Below, one piece after another: positions 51,101-53,742 of a stretch of 53,742 nucleotides of DNA. Source of the stretch: Streptomyces mangrovi (GTDB lineage: Bacteria; Actinomycetota; Actinomycetes; Streptomycetales; Streptomycetaceae); NCBI RefSeq assembly GCF_900114215.1, contig NZ_FOSG01000030.1, forward strand, positions 1-53,742, written 5' to 3'. Each line of letters begins with the position of its first letter. The stretch's first letter is position 1. The translations under genes were made by a program, and so were the position numbers. Below the pieces are notes generated by a model. That model was given only the letters and a program-made list of their open reading frames with translations, made no database searches and was not told the origin of the DNA.

Positions 51101-52456
51101 ATGGCCAGTACGGGCGAGAAGGGCGCGGCGGACGGGGCGGAACGGCCCGGGAGCGGGACGAAGGCCGCCGCGGAGAGCGCCGCGGCCCCTCCCGAACGGA
51201 AGGCGAGCTGGCGGCTGGTCGGCCCCGGCATCGTGGTGGCGGCCACCGGCGTCGGCGCCGGAGACCTGGTGGCCACCCTCGCGGCCGGCAGCAGGTTCGG
51301 CTACACCCTGCTGTGGGCGGCCGTCGTCGGCTGCCTGGTGAAGATCGCACTGGCGGAGGCGACCGGCCGCTGGCACCTGGCCACCGGCCGGACGATCTTC
51401 GACGGCTGGCGCAGCCTGGGCGCGTGGACCACCGTCTACTTCGCGGTCTACGTCACGGTGTGGGGCTTCGTCTACGGCGCCGCCGCCATGTCCTCCAGCG
51501 CGCTGCCGCTGGTCGCGCTCTTCCCCGGCCTCCTGGAACTGAAGACATGGGCGATCCTGTGCGGGCTGGCGGGCCTGGCGTTCGTCTGGTTCAACCGCTA
51601 CGCGATCGTCGAGAAGATCATGATGGTCTTCGTCGGTGTGATGTTCGTGGTCGTCGTCTATGTGGCGGTCCGTGTCACCCCGCACCTCGGCGACGCCGCG
51701 GCCGGGCTGCTGCCCGTGCTGCCGGACGGCTCGCTGCTCTACACCCTCGGCCTGGTCGGCGGCGTCGGCGGGACGATCACCATGGCCGCGTACGGCTACT
51801 GGGTCAACGCCAAGGGCTGGACCGACAGCGGCTGGATGCGGATGATGCGCCTGGACAACCGGGTCGCGTACCTGACCACCGGCGTCTTCGTGGTGGCGAT
51901 GCTGATCGTCGGCGCCGAGCTGCTGCACGCCGCCGGCACCGCCGTAGGCTCCGGCGACCAGGGGCTGCTGGACCTGGGCCGGATCCTGGAGGAACGCTTC
52001 GGGGCCGTCACCGCCAAGCTCTTCCTGATCGGCTTCCTCGCCGCCTCCTTCTCCTCCCTCGTGGGCGTCTGGCACGGTGTCAGCCTGCTGTTCGCCGACT
52101 TCGTGGAGCGTACGCGCGCGGCGCGGGCGCAGGGCACCGGCGGCGAGCCCCCCGCCTTGGAGGTCGCGCGCGGGCGGCGCGAGCGCTCCCGGCCGTTCCG
52201 CGGCTACCTGCTGTGGCTGACGTTCCCGCCGATGGGGCTGCTGTGGCTGGACAAGCCCTTCGGACTGGTCATCGCCTACGGCGTGCTGGGCGCCTTCTTC
52301 ATGCCCTTCCTCGCCGGGACGCTGCTGTGGCTGCTCAACTCCGGCCGCACTCCGCGCCAGTGGCGCAACGGGCCGCTGAGCAACGCGATGCTGGCGGCTG
52401 CCGGCCTGCTCTTCGTCGTGCTGTGCGTCCAGCAGGTGCGCGAACTGCCCTGGTGA
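51101..52456 (+). CDS. Nramp-family (APC fold) transporter lacking canonical metal motifs
   Basis: A 451-aa membrane protein with about 11 helices after a polar 35-residue lead. GPGIVVAATGVGAGDLVATL matches Nramp helix 1, but the canonical DPGN reads GAGD. On helix 6 the MPH motif reads MAA (GGTITMAAYGYW). So the two half-helices that bind Mn or Fe in Nramp proteins are changed, and the cargo need not be a metal. Likely carrier for the pathway substrate, given its place at the end of the operon. GGAGGG precedes the ATG; 131 bp separates it from ridA, so it may also have its own promoter. Confidence 0.85.
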   Translation: MASTGEKGAADGAERPGSGTKAAAESAAAPPERKASWRLVGPGIVVAATGVGAGDLVATLAAGSRFGYTLLWAAVVGCLVKIALAEATGRWHLATGRTIFDGWRSLGAWTTVYFAVYVTVWGFVYGAAAMSSSALPLVALFPGLLELKTWAILCGLAGLAFVWFNRYAIVEKIMMVFVGVMFVVVVYVAVRVTPHLGDAAAGLLPVLPDGSLLYTLGLVGGVGGTITMAAYGYWVNAKGWTDSGWMRMMRLDNRVAYLTTGVFVVAMLIVGAELLHAAGTAVGSGDQGLLDLGRILEERFGAVTAKLFLIGFLAASFSSLVGVWHGVSLLFADFVERTRAARAQGTGGEPPALEVARGRRERSRPFRGYLLWLTFPPMGLLWLDKPFGLVIAYGVLGAFFMPFLAGTLLWLLNSGRTPRQWRNGPLSNAMLAAAGLLFVVLCVQQVRELPW

Positions 52457-52484
52457 CCCGGTGACCCGGTGACCCGGTGACCCG
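52453..52484. repeat. Four tandem copies of GTGACCCG
   Basis: Perfect 8-bp units at 52453, 52461, 52469 and 52477. The first contains the TGA stop of the transporter gene. Slippage could alter the spacing to the terminator but not the protein. Confidence 0.9.
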
Positions 52485-52504
52485 GGCGTTCGTGCGGGAA
52501 CGGC

Positions 52505-52550
52505 AAGGGGCCCGGTCCGCGGTGTGCGGTGGACGCGGACCGGGCCCCTT
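52505..52550. terminator. Bidirectional terminator between transporter and chitinase genes
   Basis: A perfect 16-bp stem (52505-52520 with 52535-52550) and a 14-nt loop. Confidence 0.85.
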
Positions 52551-52597
52551 ACCTCTCACCTATTACCTCTCGTCGTACCGGTGTTCCGCCGCCGGTG

Positions 52598-53742
52598 TTA
52601 CGGCAGCGCGTGGACGTGCGGGCCGACGGTGTTCGACCACCGGTCGCCGTTGAGCGCGTCCCAGTTGGTGGACCAGGTCATCGCGCCGCGGATGCCCGGA
52701 TAGGTCCGCGCGGGCTTGAACGAGCCGCAGTTCGTCCCCCTGGCCAGGCAGTCCAGGGCGGCGTTCACCACGGAGGGGTCCACGTAGCCGGAGCCCGCGC
52801 CGCGTGTGGAGGCGGGGGTGCCCAGCCCGACCTGGGAGGGGTCGAGGCCGCCCTCGAGCTGGATGCAGGCGAGCGCGGTGAGGAAGTCCACCGAGCCCTG
52901 CGAGTACACCTTGTTGTCGCAGCCCAGCATCGAACCGCTGTTGTAGTACTGCATGTTGACGACCGTGAGGATGTCCTTCACGTTCAGCGCCAGCTTGAAG
53001 TACTCGGTGGAGGTGGACTGCATGTCGATGGTCTGCGGGGCCATCGTGAGCACCATGGAGGGTCCGGCCTTCGCCGACAGCGAGCGCAGGGCCTGCGTCA
53101 GCCAGGTGGAGTTGATGCCGTGCTCCAGGTCGATGTCCACGCCGTCGAAGCCGTACTCCCGCATCAGCCGGTGGGCGCTGTCGGCGAAGCGCGCGGCGGA
53201 GGCGGAGTCGTTGACGATGACGTTGCCCTTCTCGCCGCCCACCGAGACGATCACCTTCTTGCCACCCGCCTGCTTGGCGGCGATGTCGTCCTTGAACTCC
53301 TGGACGGAGGAGTAGCCGAGCGCCGGGTCGAGGTTGAAGGTGATCTCACCGGTGTTGGCCGTGGAGTCGGCGAAGGAGACGGCGATGATGTCGTACTGGT
53401 CCTGCACCTCGCGCAGCTTCTGCACCCGCGCGCCGTTGTCGAAGTTCTGCCAGTAGCCGGTCAGGGCGTGCTTGGGGACGCCGGTGTCCGGGCCGCCGCC
53501 GTCGCCGGTCCGGTCGGTGGTGGCGGTGACGGGGGCGGACTTGGCCGACTCGCCCGCGCCGTTGACGGCGCTGACGCGGAACTCGTAGGAGGTGGCGGCC
53601 GCCAGTCCGGTGACGGTCGCCGAGGTGCCCTGCACCGACAGCGCCTTGGTCCCGTCCTGGTAGACGGTGTAGCCGGTGGCGCCGTCGACGGCGTTCCAGT
53701 TCAGGGTGACCGAGGAGGAGGTGGTCGCGCCGACGGCCGGTG
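52598..53742 (-). CDS. GH18 chitinase with fibronectin type III domain; 5' end beyond window
   Basis: The visible 380 codons hold an Fn3 domain (from the window edge to about SAPVTATT), a Gly/Asp/Pro linker and a complete GH18 domain. The catalytic motif FDGVDIDLE has the acid/base Glu; other marks are LTGYWQNFDNG at the start, KVIVSVGGEKGN, TMAPQTIDM, VVNMQYYN and the closing RGAMTWSTNWD. The frame stays open to the edge, so the signal peptide and probably a chitin-binding domain lie outside. A secreted exo/endo-chitinase, typical of Streptomyces. The stop is TAA. Confidence 0.93.
   Translation of the reverse strand, partial: PAVGATTSSSVTLNWNAVDGATGYTVYQDGTKALSVQGTSATVTGLAAATSYEFRVSAVNGAGESAKSAPVTATTDRTGDGGGPDTGVPKHALTGYWQNFDNGARVQKLREVQDQYDIIAVSFADSTANTGEITFNLDPALGYSSVQEFKDDIAAKQAGGKKVIVSVGGEKGNVIVNDSASAARFADSAHRLMREYGFDGVDIDLEHGINSTWLTQALRSLSAKAGPSMVLTMAPQTIDMQSTSTEYFKLALNVKDILTVVNMQYYNSGSMLGCDNKVYSQGSVDFLTALACIQLEGGLDPSQVGLGTPASTRGAGSGYVDPSVVNAALDCLARGTNCGSFKPARTYPGIRGAMTWSTNWDALNGDRWSNTVGPHVHALP

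Noticed and set aside
45405..53742. Biosynthetic gene cluster or siderophore locus
   Set aside because: No assembly-line, cyclase or tailoring enzymes. All genes fit catabolism, and the Nramp-like gene lacks metal-binding motifs.

Overview
This is a 53.7 kb window of very high G+C DNA with the codon bias, GTG/TTG starts, long GC-rich terminators and gene content of a Streptomyces chromosome. Mycothiol amidase, DUF4307, the accA2-maf-mmpB-accE-pccB-birA-cya order, GTP-dependent PEPCK and a LAxTG sortase substrate all point there. From memory, the left 12.5 kb follows the S. coelicolor order around SCO4921-SCO4934, and much of the right half also looks like conserved core. No tRNA, rRNA, CRISPR array, prophage or biosynthetic cluster was seen.

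Layout. 1-5.3 kb: acyl-CoA carboxylase locus (accA2 cut by the window edge, accE, pccB, and birA, which biotinylates the carboxylase), with maf and the 39-aa morphogenic membrane protein gene mmpB behind an exact MacR box. 5.4-8.8 kb: class III adenylate cyclase, enoyl-CoA hydratase and a GAF-GGDEF protein. 8.9-16.4 kb: hutH, a small LADTG surface protein, an L,D-transpeptidase lipoprotein and a large secreted subtilase. 16.4-22.2 kb: accessory-looking stretch with a PfpI-like protein, an orphan Imm35-like protein, a PD-(D/E)XK nuclease with a RAMA-like tail, a truncated gene abutting an internally deleted IS3-type element, a frameshifted gene, three overlapping small genes, and a divergent regulator (carrying a TTA codon) with a NUDIX enzyme. 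22.2-33.8 kb: msrA, a membrane-anchored helical protein, metB, two DksA-like zinc-finger genes, a NarL-type two-component pair, a small secreted protein, secDF, mca, DUF4307 and greA. 33.9-45.4 kb: DrrAB-like exporter, threonine dehydratase, MarR regulator, DUF255 protein, alanine-type aminotransferase, a small unknown gene, PEPCK with an unusual insertion, and TrhA/hemolysin III.

45.4-52.5 kb is the most interesting part. Two divergent units share one promoter region: an N-acyl-D-amino-acid deacylase and a D-serine-dehydratase-like PLP enzyme on one side; a KDG-kinase-like PfkB protein, an IclR regulator, a RidA protein and an Nramp-fold transporter lacking the canonical metal motifs on the other. 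A GH18 chitinase, cut by the window edge, lies next to it. The gene set fits uptake and deacetylation of N-acetyl-D-glucosaminate (oxidised chitin ends), deamination to 2-keto-3-deoxygluconate and its phosphorylation. Plain D-amino-acid catabolism is the alternative, but it does not explain the kinase.

Many genes here appear to have leaderless transcripts, with a TANNNT-type -10 hexamer 5 to 8 nt before the start codon. All functional calls come from reading motifs by eye. No database search was run.
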